In this document: positions 16,752 to 26,550 of the stretch, piece after piece | Layout: every line of letters starts with the position of its first letter | How positions within the stretch are numbered: the stretch's first letter is position 1 | NCBI RefSeq assembly: GCF_003025555.1 | Contig: NZ_PYMH01000016.1 | Coordinates: forward strand, 70,161-134,160 | Length of the DNA stretch: 64,000 nt | Reading direction: 5' to 3' | DNA from: Photobacterium lutimaris | GTDB taxonomy: Bacteria > Pseudomonadota > Gammaproteobacteria > Enterobacterales > Vibrionaceae | Translations under genes and position numbers: made by a program | Notes under the pieces: generated by a model | Seen by the model: only the letters and a program-made list of their open reading frames with translations | The model's database searches: none | Told to the model about the DNA's origin: nothing

Positions 16752-17109
16752 AGGTATTCCTTGAATGTATAGTTAGTCCTGTTTTATAAAAGAATATGGC
16801 AGGAAAAAAATTGATCGAAGTCCAATATTGATAAAGCAATTAAAAGTAAGTGTAAGGAAATGATTTTTTAAAATGGCTTGTTAATTATATAAAAACTCTT
16901 AATGAATGAAGTTTTCCACAAAATTTAATAAATAAAGATTGAACGATAATCAGCGCATTTATGAAAATATTATAACAATATTTTGTGTGTGATATTGCTC
17001 AATATTTTATATCTATTACTACCTTAATCTTTAATTCAAGACAGGGAAGCGAGAAGTAATAAATAGCTTCCTCATCGTTATTTATTTTGGGATTGAAAGG
17101 TGGTCATAC
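16752..17109. promoter_or_regulatory. Divergent allS-fdrA promoter region with a weak CRP-like site
   Basis: A 358-bp AT-rich gap between divergent starts. TGTGA-TATTGC-TCAAT at 16988-17003 has one perfect CRP half and one poor half. A good ribosome site (AAAGGTGG) precedes fdrA. AllS is expected to bind here, but I did not find a clean T-N11-A palindrome that I would defend. Confidence 0.35.
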
Positions 17110-18771
17110 ATGATCCAAGCATTTATAAAAAAAGGTTCTTTTCAGGATTCAGTGAGCCTGATGCTGATATCAAGGCAATTAAGTAATGGCAGTGATGTCG
17201 AAGAAGTGTCTGTAATGATGGGGACACCTGCCAATAAGTCCTTGCTGGAGTCAACAGGATTATGGCACCCGCTGTTTGACGATGCGACACCAAACGATAT
17301 ATGTGTCGCGATTAGGCCAACGGCTGATAGTGGCGATGTATCAGAAGAGATCGCGCAGCAATTAAATGATGCCCTTGCATCGGTTGCGCAGGCTTCTGCA
17401 GGAGGGCAACGGCTTGAAGTGGTTCGTCGCTGGCAAACCGCACTGGTAAAACAGCCGGAGGCCAATTTGGCTTTAATCTCAGTGGCTGGAGATTATGCCG
17501 CCGATTTAGCTGACGAGGCACTAAATCATGATCTCAATGTGATGATGTTTTCAGACAATGTGTCGGTTGAATCGGAAGTTGCGTTGAAAAAGAAAGCGGC
17601 TAAAAAAGGACTGCTGGTTATGGGGCCTGACTGCGGTACCGCCATGGTGGCGGGCTCTCCACTCGCTTTTGCTAACGTATTACCGAAAGGGCCAATAAGC
17701 ATTGTCGGCGCTTCAGGTACCGGTATTCAGGAGCTTGCTTCGCAAGTTTGTTTGGCCGGCCAGGGGATCACACATGCACTTGGTTTAGGCGGTCGTGACT
17801 TGTCGGCGGAAGTTGGTGGTGCAAGTGCATTGAGCGCACTGAGAATGATGGAGAGTGACCAGGAAACTGAAGTTGTTGCGTTTGTTTCTAAACCCCCGGC
17901 ACCGGAAGTTGAGCTAGTTGTTATTCAAGCAATGAAGGAAATGAGTAAACCCGTTGTCGCTCTATTTCTGGGTACACGCCAAGATAAACCTCGCGATGGC
18001 AATGTCTTTTTTGCCAACAGCCTTGCTGAAGCCGGTAGGCTTGCTGCGATGTTAGCCAACGTCCGTCAATACGTTCCAGGGTGCAACCACACTGTCGGTA
18101 AAAATATTCTTGGTCTGTATACCGGTGGTACGCTGGCTGCTGAGGCGGCGATGCTTACTGCGGAGCAGTTAGGCCTCAAAGTCGATGATGCCCATCACCA
18201 AGGTGTCATGCTTAACGATGGCGGTCATCTCATCATCGACCTCGGTGATGATCATTATACGGTGGGACGTCCTCACCCGATGATCGACCCCACAACCCGT
18301 ACCTTAGAAATCGAGAAACGTGCTGTTGAAGAAAGTGTTGGCGTCCTACTGCTTGATGTTGTGATCGGTTATGGCGCGACAGCAGATCCAGCCGCAGCTC
18401 TTATAGACGCGGTTGAAAGTGTGAAATCCAAGCGGCAAAGCCCACTGCATGTTATTGCGACAGTGACGGGTACCCAAGACGATCCTCAGCAACGCTCGAA
18501 GCAAATTGACACGCTAGTTGATGCAGGGGTCGCCGTCGTTAGCACGCTGGAAGAGGCCGTGCTGTTATCAGAAGCGTTAATTACACAACAAGGAATAGAG
18601 GCTGTTAATGAACGACCTTCTTTACTGGATGGGGTCAAGGTGGTGAATGCAGGTTTGCGTAGCTTTGCTGATGATTTGCAATCTGCGTCTACGCCTGTTG
18701 TGCATTATCAGTGGGCCCCCATCGCGGGCGGAAACTCAAAATTAGCCAGTCTTTTAAAGCAAATGCAATAG
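17110..18771 (+). CDS. fdrA: FdrA/AllF, oxamate carbamoyltransferase component
   Basis: A 553-residue protein (E. coli FdrA 555) with the CoA-binding and ligase folds of succinyl-CoA synthetase alpha chains. Visible are the phosphate-loop regions GPDCGTAMVAG and GASGTGIQELASQ and the C-terminal ligase part with DVVIGYG. In E. coli, FdrA, YlbE and YlbF have been reported to act together as an oxamate carbamoyltransferase (AllFGH) that converts oxalurate and phosphate to oxamate and carbamoyl phosphate. It is first gene of a six-gene run (fdrA-ylbE-ylbF-allD-allC-MFS), 12 bp before ylbE. Confidence 0.92.
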   Translation: MIQAFIKKGSFQDSVSLMLISRQLSNGSDVEEVSVMMGTPANKSLLESTGLWHPLFDDATPNDICVAIRPTADSGDVSEEIAQQLNDALASVAQASAGGQRLEVVRRWQTALVKQPEANLALISVAGDYAADLADEALNHDLNVMMFSDNVSVESEVALKKKAAKKGLLVMGPDCGTAMVAGSPLAFANVLPKGPISIVGASGTGIQELASQVCLAGQGITHALGLGGRDLSAEVGGASALSALRMMESDQETEVVAFVSKPPAPEVELVVIQAMKEMSKPVVALFLGTRQDKPRDGNVFFANSLAEAGRLAAMLANVRQYVPGCNHTVGKNILGLYTGGTLAAEAAMLTAEQLGLKVDDAHHQGVMLNDGGHLIIDLGDDHYTVGRPHPMIDPTTRTLEIEKRAVEESVGVLLLDVVIGYGATADPAAALIDAVESVKSKRQSPLHVIATVTGTQDDPQQRSKQIDTLVDAGVAVVSTLEEAVLLSEALITQQGIEAVNERPSLLDGVKVVNAGLRSFADDLQSASTPVVHYQWAPIAGGNSKLASLLKQMQ

Positions 18772-18783
18772 GGAAGCAAAGAT

Positions 18784-20049
18784 ATGTATTCATCAATTAA
18801 TGAAGCCAACACCGCCGTACTGGAAAAAGTGAAATCAGCGCGTCCATTTTGGGTTGATGTCGCCTCTGCGGGGGAAGTGATCTCGTGGTTGGCTGAAGGT
18901 AAACATTTACTGCATGCAGGCCCTCAGATCCAATGGGAAGAAATGACTGGGCCGATGCAAGGCGCCTGTGTCAGTGCTTGTTTATACGAAGGTTGGGCAA
19001 CATCAGACACCGATGCTATGACTATGCTTGCGAGCGGTGAGGTTAAATTCAGTCCTTGCCATCACCATAATGCTGTCGGTCCTATGGGTGGCATTACATC
19101 AGCAAACATGCCAGTGATTGTGGTTGAAAATAAAGCCGACGGTAATTTCGCTTACTGCAATATGAATGAAGGTATCGGTAAAGTAATGCGCTTTGGCGCT
19201 TACGGTGACGAGGTCCAGCAACGTCTGCATTGGATGCGTGAAGAGTTGATGCCGGTGCTAAAAGATACGCTGAAACATACCGATGGTGGGGTTGATTTAG
19301 GGGCTATCATGGCTCAAGGCATTACCATGGGGGATGAATTTCACCAACGTAACATCGCTACCTCCTCATTACTATTGAGAACGCTTGCGCCGAGTATTGC
19401 CGCTGTCGATACCAGCAAGGATGTGATGAAGAGGGTATTTAACTTCCTCAGTATTACCGATCAATTCTTCCTCAATTTGGCAATGGCATTTTGTAAGTGT
19501 GCAATGGATGCTGGTGCGACGGTAAAGGCCGGCTCTATTGTTACCGCAATGACACGTAATGGTAAGGATTTTGGTATTCGAGTCAGTGGGCTAGGCGACC
19601 AATGGTTTACTGCGCCAGTCAACACACCTGAAGGTTTGTATTTCACCGGTTACTCCCAAGAGCAGGCAAATACAGATGTTGGTGATAGTGCCATTACTGA
19701 AACTTACGGTGTCGGTGGCGCTGCGATGGTCGCTGCACCAGGCGTTACTCGCTTTGTCGGTGTTGGCGGCGTTGATGTTGCGTTGGATGTTTCTGAAGAA
19801 ATGTCTGAGATCTTTGTCGAGCAAAACTCTTTGCTACAAATTCCTTCTTGGAATTTCCAGGGGGCATGCTTGGGACTCGACGTACGACATGTGGTTGAAA
19901 CTGGGATTACACCTGTTATCAATACAGGCATTGCCCACAAGGAAGCCGGTATTGGGCAAATTGGGGCTGGTACGGTAAGGGCACCATTAGCATGTTTTGA
20001 AAAAGCCTTAGAAGCCTTGGCTCAAGAGATGGGCTTTGAGGCCAAGTAA
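18784..20049 (+). CDS. ylbE: YlbE/AllG, DUF1116 protein, oxamate carbamoyltransferase component
   Basis: A 421-residue protein of the DUF1116 family, recognisable by FWVDVASAGEVISWL, HAGPQIQWEEMTGPMQGA, CHHHNAVGPMGGITSANMP and the C-terminal GIGQIGAGTVRAPLACF. The His cluster and Gly-rich stretch look like a substrate or metal site, but no residue is assigned with certainty. It is the second part of the FdrA/YlbE/YlbF system and is translated from a start 12 bp after fdrA; the equal order in E. coli supports the role. Confidence 0.9.
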   Translation: MYSSINEANTAVLEKVKSARPFWVDVASAGEVISWLAEGKHLLHAGPQIQWEEMTGPMQGACVSACLYEGWATSDTDAMTMLASGEVKFSPCHHHNAVGPMGGITSANMPVIVVENKADGNFAYCNMNEGIGKVMRFGAYGDEVQQRLHWMREELMPVLKDTLKHTDGGVDLGAIMAQGITMGDEFHQRNIATSSLLLRTLAPSIAAVDTSKDVMKRVFNFLSITDQFFLNLAMAFCKCAMDAGATVKAGSIVTAMTRNGKDFGIRVSGLGDQWFTAPVNTPEGLYFTGYSQEQANTDVGDSAITETYGVGGAAMVAAPGVTRFVGVGGVDVALDVSEEMSEIFVEQNSLLQIPSWNFQGACLGLDVRHVVETGITPVINTGIAHKEAGIGQIGAGTVRAPLACFEKALEALAQEMGFEAK

Positions 20050-20068
20050 ATCATGTGGAGGCGGCCTG

Positions 20069-20101
20069 ATGGCTGCCTTGATCAAGCCGAGGATGAAATG
20101 A
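20069..20101 (+). other. Ten-codon leader frame overlapping the ylbF start
   Basis: A strong ribosome site (GGAGG at 20057-20061) stands seven bases before an ATG opening the frame MAALIKPRMK. Its TGA stop overlaps the chosen ylbF ATG in the form ATGA. This layout is typical of translational coupling. It may simply be chance in the ylbE-ylbF junction. Confidence 0.35.
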
Positions 20102-20913
20102 TCAATGAAGCGTTAGCCTACAGTTTATCAGCGCCGTCTAAGCAAGGTGAATTGCGTTTTGCTGGCAGCGGCAGTAAGGCGATTAATTTTCTGACTGAAG
20201 ATAACAAGGTCTTGACCCTACACCGCAGCGATGCGGGGATGAGCCCCTCTGGCTGGTCAGTATCAGCCCAGGTGTTTAATCAACTCAGTACATTAGTACC
20301 GGCGACAGGCAATATTCGTTTGGTTAGTCATGGCATGATAGTTAACGATTTACATCTGCGAAAGGGGGGAAATGGAGTATGGCTAAAAGCGTTGGGGGGA
20401 TCCTCTATTTCCTTGGTGGCGCTGACGGATTTCCTGAGTAAACAAGAAAAGGAAACGGGGTTATATGGCTCATTGTTGGAAATTATAAAGGACGAAGATA
20501 AGACATCTTTTTATCCAATATTGGCTCAGCTGTACCAATGGTTTGATGGGAAAACACCATGCTGGAAAGGTATTGTTGGGGCGGGGCCAGGATTAACGCC
20601 TAGCCATGATGATATGTTGGTTGGCATGTTAGCCTGCGCTTATAGCCAACACGACTTAAAAGAAAAAGCGCATAAGTTGTTGCCCCTATCGTTAGATCTA
20701 GATTATTGGACAACATCAGTGAGTGCTGGCTATCTAGAACAAGCAAGAAACGGCTATTTTTCAGTAGCATTACTAGACCTAATAAACGCCAGTCCGAATA
20801 ATTTTAGTTACTATGCTTCCCGGCTTCTAGAGCATGGCCACTATTCTGGTGCTGATACATTACTGGGAATATGGTTGTTCTTAAACTTACAAAAAGTCAT
20901 AAACACTATATAA
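20098..20913 (+). CDS. ylbF: YlbF/AllH, DUF2877 protein, oxamate carbamoyltransferase component
   Basis: A 271-residue protein of the DUF2877 family. The signature GAGPGLTPSHDDMLVGML near residue 170 and the C-terminal GHYSGADTLLGIWL match E. coli YlbF; TTSVSAGYLEQARNGYFS is also conserved. I chose the ATG at 20098 with GAGG six bases upstream; an earlier in-frame ATG at 20053 would add 15 residues but lies only 3 bp after the ylbE stop without its own ribosome site. It is the third part of the oxalurate-cleaving enzyme. AT content rises toward its 3' end. Confidence 0.85.
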   Translation: MINEALAYSLSAPSKQGELRFAGSGSKAINFLTEDNKVLTLHRSDAGMSPSGWSVSAQVFNQLSTLVPATGNIRLVSHGMIVNDLHLRKGGNGVWLKALGGSSISLVALTDFLSKQEKETGLYGSLLEIIKDEDKTSFYPILAQLYQWFDGKTPCWKGIVGAGPGLTPSHDDMLVGMLACAYSQHDLKEKAHKLLPLSLDLDYWTTSVSAGYLEQARNGYFSVALLDLINASPNNFSYYASRLLEHGHYSGADTLLGIWLFLNLQKVINTI

Positions 20914-21075
20914 AACCTTTTAATGATTATTTACAGATAAACAGAAAAAATCATGAAGTTTAATTGAGTGTTTATAGATCACAAAATAATATATTTCTTA
21001 AGCTACTATAGGTTTATAAAGAAATAAAATAAACCTATTAGCCCGTGAAATTAAATATTTATCATGGAGTACATT

Positions 21076-22125
21076 ATGAATCTTTCAAGTGAGCAGCTTC
21101 ATCAGTTAATTAAAAATAAAATCAAACAAGCCGGTTTATCTGATGAACATGCTGATATTGTTGCAGATGTCCTTGTTTTTGCAGATGAGCGTGGCGTGCA
21201 CTCACATGGTGCTGTTCGGGTTGAGTATTATTCTGAGCGCATATCGAAAGGAGGTATAAACGCGAATCCTCAATTTACTTACGAAGAAACAGGCCCCTGT
21301 AGTGCACTTTACGATGGTGATAATGGTGCTGGCCATGTCATTGCAAAGAACGCCATGGATAAAGCAGTTGATATGGCAAAGTCGAAAGGTGTCGCTGTTA
21401 TTGGTGTGAAGCGGATGAGCCATAGTGGTGCATTGGGCTATTTTACCAAATACGCAGCTGAGCAGGGCTTTATTGCGATTTCAATGTGCCAATCAGATCC
21501 TATGGTTGTCCCATTCGGTGGTAGTGAGGTTTACTATGGTACGAACCCAATCGCTTTTTCAGCGCCTGGCCCTGATGGTAAGACAATTAACTTTGATATG
21601 GCGACCACAATACAGGCTTGGGGTAAGGTGCTGGATGCACGATCTCGTAACCAATCAATTCCTGATACTTGGGCGGTAGATAGCACAGGAAACCCGACCT
21701 CTGACCCTCATGCTGTGCGAGCACTATTACCTATTGCTGGACCTAAGGGATACGGTCTGATGATGATGGTTGATATTCTTTCTGGCGTGATGCTGGGTCT
21801 GCCTTTCGGTAAAAACGTCAGTTCAATGTACGATGATTTAACGGAAGGGCGAAATTTAGGACAGTTACATATTGTGATTAACCCCGAATTTTTCACAACA
21901 AAAGAATACTTCATTGAATCGATTTCTCAAACTATGCAGGAATTAGGTGATATTCGTCCAGCCCCAGGCTTTGATAAGGTATTATATCCAGGTCAAAATA
22001 GTGATCTAATTGAAGCAAAATCAAAAGAAAATGGAATAGACATTATCGATGATGTTTATGAGTATTTGCGTTCGGATAAAATATACATCAACTCCTACGA
22101 TCATAAATCTGCATTTAATGGGTAA
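21076..22125 (+). CDS. allD: Ureidoglycolate dehydrogenase (NAD+)
   Basis: A 349-residue enzyme of the LDH2/malate-dehydrogenase type family that oxidises (S)-ureidoglycolate to oxalurate. It aligns with E. coli AllD from end to end: RGVHSHGAVRVEYY (catalytic His), CQSDPMVVPFGG, YYGTNP, FDMATT, QAWGKVLDARSRN, the AAGPKGYGLMMM-like stretch and SSMYDDL. The start at 21076 has GGAG six bases upstream; a Met four codons earlier overlaps that site. It supplies oxalurate to FdrA/YlbE/YlbF, encoded just upstream after a 162-bp gap. Confidence 0.95.
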   Translation: MNLSSEQLHQLIKNKIKQAGLSDEHADIVADVLVFADERGVHSHGAVRVEYYSERISKGGINANPQFTYEETGPCSALYDGDNGAGHVIAKNAMDKAVDMAKSKGVAVIGVKRMSHSGALGYFTKYAAEQGFIAISMCQSDPMVVPFGGSEVYYGTNPIAFSAPGPDGKTINFDMATTIQAWGKVLDARSRNQSIPDTWAVDSTGNPTSDPHAVRALLPIAGPKGYGLMMMVDILSGVMLGLPFGKNVSSMYDDLTEGRNLGQLHIVINPEFFTTKEYFIESISQTMQELGDIRPAPGFDKVLYPGQNSDLIEAKSKENGIDIIDDVYEYLRSDKIYINSYDHKSAFNG

Positions 22126-22226
22126 GCAGAAAAAATAATACAAAAAAGAACTCTCATTAAGCACCTGTACCGTTATGAACAGCCTGTCATAAATACATAT
22201 TTTGAAACAAAATAAGGAATGAAAAG

Positions 22227-23453
22227 ATGGAGCTATTAAAAACAAAGGTAGAAGAAACGTCGAAAAAAATCACTCAATATGGTTACCAAGAAGGGGCGGG
22301 TATGACGCGTCTACTGTACACTGAAGAGTGGTTATCAGCACAAAATACTTTCTTAGATTTATTTGAAAAAAGCGGCTTGCAGGCTTATTCAGATGATGTG
22401 GGCAATATATACGGACGCTTGGAAGGCACTGAGTTTCCGGATCAGGTGATTATGTCTGGTTCGCATATTGATACTGTCGTAAATGGCGGTAATCTCGATG
22501 GTCAGTTTGGGATTGAGGCTGCTTTTATTGCCATGCAATACTTAAAAGATAAGCATGGTTCGCCAAAGCGGACTCTTGAAGTCGTTTCTTTGGCTGAAGA
22601 AGAAGGCAGCCGCTTCCCTTATGTATTCTGGGGAAGTAAGAACATTGTCGGGATTGCTGATAATGATGCAGTGAAAGATTTGACCGATAACAAGGGTGTC
22701 AACTTTGTTGAAGCAATGAAAAAGTGCGGTTTTGACTTTGCAACAGATCGTACAGTCAGAAAAGATATCAAAGCGTTTGTCGAATTGCATATTGAGCAAG
22801 GCAAAGTGCTAGAAACTGAGGGTAAGCAACTAGGTGTCGTCACCAGTATTGCTGGTCAGCGTCGCTACAATATTACCCTCAAAGGTGAAGCCAATCATGC
22901 AGGAACGACACCGATGGGCTACCGTAAAGATACGGTCTATGCTTTCAGCAAAATTTGTAGTCAATCGATTGATAAAGCAAAAGCTGTCGGTGATCCGTTG
23001 GTATTGACCTTCGGTAAAGTTTCTCCTAAGCCAAATACCGTTAATGTGGTGCCGGGTGATATTGTATTCAGCATGGATTGTCGCCATACCGATAAGGAGC
23101 AACTACTAAGCTTCAGCGATCAGATCATTGCCGACATGAAGCAAATTTGTGCCGAGATGGACATTGAAATCGATGTTGATCTGTTTATGGACGAAGAACC
23201 TATCCCGATGGATCCAACATTGGTCGATCTCATTGATACGACGTTTGAGTCGCAAGGTAAGAATTATATGCGAATGCACAGTGGTGCGGGACATGACTCG
23301 CAGATCTTCGCCCCTCGCATTCCTACAGGAATGATCTTTATTCCGAGTATTGCTGGTATTAGTCATAACCCGGCAGAAAAAACCAACCTTGATGATCTTA
23401 CCGTTGGTGTCGAAGCACTGATCAACGTGCTTTATGAACTAGCTTACAAATAA
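22227..23453 (+). CDS. allC: Allantoate amidohydrolase
   Basis: A 408-residue M20-family metallo-amidohydrolase (E. coli AllC 411) that hydrolyses allantoate to (S)-ureidoglycine, NH3 and CO2. Dinuclear metal ligands can be picked out: His80 (SGSHIDTV), Asp91 (NLDGQFG), Glu125/126 (LAEEEGSRF), a His in ELHIEQG and the late His in GISHNPAE. GQRRYNITLKGEANHAGTTPM marks the dimerisation domain. It lies 101 bp after allD and 15 bp before the MFS gene, so the MFS carrier is almost certainly co-transcribed. Confidence 0.95.
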   Translation: MELLKTKVEETSKKITQYGYQEGAGMTRLLYTEEWLSAQNTFLDLFEKSGLQAYSDDVGNIYGRLEGTEFPDQVIMSGSHIDTVVNGGNLDGQFGIEAAFIAMQYLKDKHGSPKRTLEVVSLAEEEGSRFPYVFWGSKNIVGIADNDAVKDLTDNKGVNFVEAMKKCGFDFATDRTVRKDIKAFVELHIEQGKVLETEGKQLGVVTSIAGQRRYNITLKGEANHAGTTPMGYRKDTVYAFSKICSQSIDKAKAVGDPLVLTFGKVSPKPNTVNVVPGDIVFSMDCRHTDKEQLLSFSDQIIADMKQICAEMDIEIDVDLFMDEEPIPMDPTLVDLIDTTFESQGKNYMRMHSGAGHDSQIFAPRIPTGMIFIPSIAGISHNPAEKTNLDDLTVGVEALINVLYELAYK

Positions 23454-23468
23454 TACACGGAAATTAAT

Positions 23469-24719
23469 ATGGAAATTAATAATCAGTCCGGTGTTGAATA
23501 CTGGAAAAAACTTGTCGTAATACTTTGCTTTGGTTGGGTAGCCATTTGGATTTATCGAACGGTACTTACGCCGATTTATCCTGAAATTCAGTCTGCTCTT
23601 GGTGATATTAGTGATACACAGATAGGTCTTATTGCCACATTTTACTTTGCAGCTTATTGTGGTGGTCAAATACCGGCTTCTATTGTTGTTGAAAAAATGG
23701 GGCAGAAACTGACGCTGCTATGCGGTTTCAGTTTATTTACTGTCGGTACACTGGTTATTGCCAATGCGCCTTCAATCAATATGGTATACGCTGGTTCATT
23801 GCTGTCTGGATTGGGTTGTGCTTCTTTTTTCTGCTCTGCATACTCATTGTCTGGCGAATATGTCCCCCCCGAGCGCCGTGCATTTGCTTCTGCAATCGTG
23901 AACAGTGGCTCAGCGGTTGGTATGGGGATCGGCCTTATTGGATCCAGTGTTCTGGTTAAGAACATGGGGATGGCATGGAATAACGTACTCTATATTTCTG
24001 CGGCTATCATTTTCGTCATGCTTATTATATTCGCAATGATGATCAAACCCCATAAAAAGGCACAGGCCTCAGTCGAGTCCAAAAAAGAAGACTCAGTGTC
24101 CACAGAGGTCGATCAGCAAGGCTCTTCTTTACTTAGCCCGGAACTGATTGCGGTATATTTCCTATATTTCTGTACGTGTTATGGCTACTACATGATTGTA
24201 ACTTGGCTACCGAGTTACTTACAGACAGAGCGTGGGTTTGAAGGTGTTGCGATTGGTGGAGCATCTGCTCTGGTCGCCATGGTCGCTGTTCCTGGCGCGC
24301 TGTTCTTTAGCTCGCTGGCAGATAAGTTTAAGTCGCAAATGATTAAGTTGGTTGTCGCGCTGGAAATTGCCGGTGGCCTAATGCTGGCCTTTACGGTGCT
24401 ATCCCCGAACACCACGGCTTTGATGATTAGCCTGGTTGTTTATGGATTCCTCGGCAAGATGGCTCTAGACCCTATTCTGATCTCTTATGTGACAGAGCGT
24501 GCACCGAAAATAAGAATGGCACGAGCTCTGGCTATCTTTAACTTATCAGGTATGTCGTCGTCAATTATAGCTCCACCGTTGACAGGCTTTATCTCAGATA
24601 TAACAGGCTCTAAAGCCATTGGCTTCTATCTTTCTGCGGGATTGTTGGTTGCTGGGGCATTATTCTTCATTATTATTAACTTGAGGGCAAGGACTAAGCC
24701 AGAAGTGCAAACCGCCTAA
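23469..24719 (+). CDS. MFS transporter in the allantoate operon
   Basis: A 416-residue major-facilitator protein with about 12 membrane segments and a cytoplasmic central loop (about 195-220, Lys/Glu/Ser-rich). The sequence looks like the anion:cation symporter branch, whose members carry organic acids. The next genes on this strand are allP and allB, so the allantoin uptake role is already filled. Candidates are allantoate or ureidoglycolate uptake, or export of oxamate, the end product of the oxalurate branch. Family is sure; substrate is inference from operon position. Confidence 0.82.
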   Translation: MEINNQSGVEYWKKLVVILCFGWVAIWIYRTVLTPIYPEIQSALGDISDTQIGLIATFYFAAYCGGQIPASIVVEKMGQKLTLLCGFSLFTVGTLVIANAPSINMVYAGSLLSGLGCASFFCSAYSLSGEYVPPERRAFASAIVNSGSAVGMGIGLIGSSVLVKNMGMAWNNVLYISAAIIFVMLIIFAMMIKPHKKAQASVESKKEDSVSTEVDQQGSSLLSPELIAVYFLYFCTCYGYYMIVTWLPSYLQTERGFEGVAIGGASALVAMVAVPGALFFSSLADKFKSQMIKLVVALEIAGGLMLAFTVLSPNTTALMISLVVYGFLGKMALDPILISYVTERAPKIRMARALAIFNLSGMSSSIIAPPLTGFISDITGSKAIGFYLSAGLLVAGALFFIIINLRARTKPEVQTA

Positions 24720-24734
24720 TCCTAAGCATAACGG

Positions 24735-24769
24735 AAAAAGCCAGCTAACATTGTTAGCTGGCTTTTTTT
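24735..24769 (+). terminator. Terminator of the fdrA-to-MFS operon
   Basis: A 13-bp stem AAAGCCAGCTAAC / GTTAGCTGGCTTT followed by T's, starting just after the MFS stop. Confidence 0.9.
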
Positions 24770-25031
24770 GTGTTTTATTTATTTTTAGATTTAATCAGTA
24801 TGGCGTGATTATAAATTTGTCTATAAATAGATAAGCAGGTTTTTAATTAGTGAATATTTGAATAAGGATCTCATTGTTAAAATTGTAAAAGCAGATTAAA
24901 TAATCATGCTGTGATCAACAAAATAATAAAAATATTGTTTTTTGTGTGGTTCCTTTCGAATACAAACATAACACCTCGCTGTATAGTTTTCCAGACAAAA
25001 CGAATTGCTATCCAATAATAAGGGAAACACA
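24770..25031. promoter_or_regulatory. Promoter region of allP-allB
   Basis: An AT-rich gap after a strong terminator and before allP, so it must contain that operon's promoter. No open frame, and no symmetrical operator that I would defend; TGTGATCAA at about 24910 resembles half a CRP site. AAGGGAA precedes the allP start. Confidence 0.4.
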
Positions 25032-26495
25032 ATGAGTGATATAACAAAGGAATTAATCGATGAATATCGATCTCGGGGGTATAACAGTGATTTATTACCT
25101 AAGCCGACAGAAAAGAGAACATGGCGAGCATTAAATTATTTCACGCTATGGCAGGGATCGGTGCATAACGTACCTAATTACGTCGCTGTTGGTGGGTTTT
25201 TTATGCTTGGTCTTAGCACCGCCGGTATTATGGCCGCAATTTTGTTAAGTGGTGCTGTTATTGCGTTGGCAATGATCCTCAATGGTGCGCCGGGGTCAAA
25301 ATACGGAATCCCTTTTTCTATGCTCCTTCGGGCTTCATACGGGGTTAAAGGCGCACTGTTTCCTGGGGTCCTGCGTGGCGGTATTGCTGCGATTATGTGG
25401 TTTGGCTTACAAAACTACGCAGGCTCTATCGCTTTACTCATTATTATTGCCAAGATTTGGCCCGAGTTTCTCACGATTGGTGGAGACTGGTCCTTGTTCG
25501 GTATCTCCGCTCCAGGGCTGATTGCCTTTCTCGCGTTTTGGGTCATCAATATGCTTATTGGCCTCGGTGGAGGCGCTATCCTTAATCGCTTTACAGCCAT
25601 CCTTAATCCTTGTATCTACCTAGTCTTCGGTGGGATGGCTATTTGGGCAGTATATTTGGTGGGCTTTGAAAGTATACTCGCTTATGTTCCGGCTAAGGTA
25701 CAACAGCAGGATGCTGGTTTCTTTGAGTTCCTCATTGTGATCAATGCGATTGTTGCTGTGTGGGCTGCGCCAGCAGTGAGTGCTTCAGATTTCACTCAAA
25801 ATGCGCGTAGTTTTCGTGATCAAGCAGTAGGTCAGCTTAGTGGCCTAATGGTCGCCTACCTGTTGTTCGCTATTTCAAGTGTTTGCGTACTGGCCGGCGC
25901 CAGTATCCATTTTGAAACCGATACCTGGAATGTGCTAGACATTATCGCCAAATGGGACAGCTTATTTTTGGTGATCTTTGCCGGTACGGTTGTCTTGATG
26001 ACGACGATATCAACCAATGCGACGGGTAATATTATTCCTGCCGGCTACCAGCTTGTAGCTGTATTCCCTCGCCTTACTTATCGTCAAGGTGTCATGATCG
26101 CCGGGGTGATCAGTGTGATTATCTGTCCGTGGAAACTGATGGAAAGTCAGGAAAGTATTTTCCTATTCCTCAATACCATCGGAGGTATCCTTGGCCCAGT
26201 GATTGGGGTAATGCTTGGGCACTACTTCATTATTATGAAGCAGAGAATAAAATTGGATTCACTATACGTATCCGAAGATAGTTTTAATTACTACAAAAAT
26301 GGCGTCAATTTTATCGCGTTCTACGCCACGATCTTTGCCTGCATACTCTCCTTAGGGGGCCAGTATATTCCGTCGTTAAGTGCTTTAAATAGTGTGTCTT
26401 GGTTCACCGGCGTAATTGTTGCCTTTGTGACTTATGTTGGCTTGATGAAACTTGATGAAAAACGTAATCCAGGTCTTTACCTTTCGTTCCGATAA
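25032..26495 (+). CDS. allP: Allantoin permease, NCS1 family
   Basis: A 487-residue inner-membrane carrier of the NCS1 nucleobase/hydantoin family (E. coli YbbW/AllP 484, Bacillus PucI) with about 12 membrane segments. The N-terminal signature TWRALNYFTLWQGSVHNVPNYVAVGGF and the GLQNYAGS and STNATGNIIPAGY motifs are characteristic of substrate-binding helices in this group. I start at MSDITKE with AAGGGAA upstream; the longer frame uses a TTG nine codons earlier. It is 55 bp upstream of allB, so uptake and the first hydrolytic step are made together. Confidence 0.93.
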   Translation: MSDITKELIDEYRSRGYNSDLLPKPTEKRTWRALNYFTLWQGSVHNVPNYVAVGGFFMLGLSTAGIMAAILLSGAVIALAMILNGAPGSKYGIPFSMLLRASYGVKGALFPGVLRGGIAAIMWFGLQNYAGSIALLIIIAKIWPEFLTIGGDWSLFGISAPGLIAFLAFWVINMLIGLGGGAILNRFTAILNPCIYLVFGGMAIWAVYLVGFESILAYVPAKVQQQDAGFFEFLIVINAIVAVWAAPAVSASDFTQNARSFRDQAVGQLSGLMVAYLLFAISSVCVLAGASIHFETDTWNVLDIIAKWDSLFLVIFAGTVVLMTTISTNATGNIIPAGYQLVAVFPRLTYRQGVMIAGVISVIICPWKLMESQESIFLFLNTIGGILGPVIGVMLGHYFIIMKQRIKLDSLYVSEDSFNYYKNGVNFIAFYATIFACILSLGGQYIPSLSALNSVSWFTGVIVAFVTYVGLMKLDEKRNPGLYLSFR

Positions 26496-26550
26496 TCCGA
26501 AGTATTTATTTAAAAATAGTTTAAATTAAACCAATAAAATGGAGTGAAAC

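Noticed and set aside
21076..22125. Internal deletion in allD
   Set aside because: At first the enzyme seemed short beside LDH2-family relatives, but it aligns with E. coli AllD over its full length (349 residues) with all motifs present.
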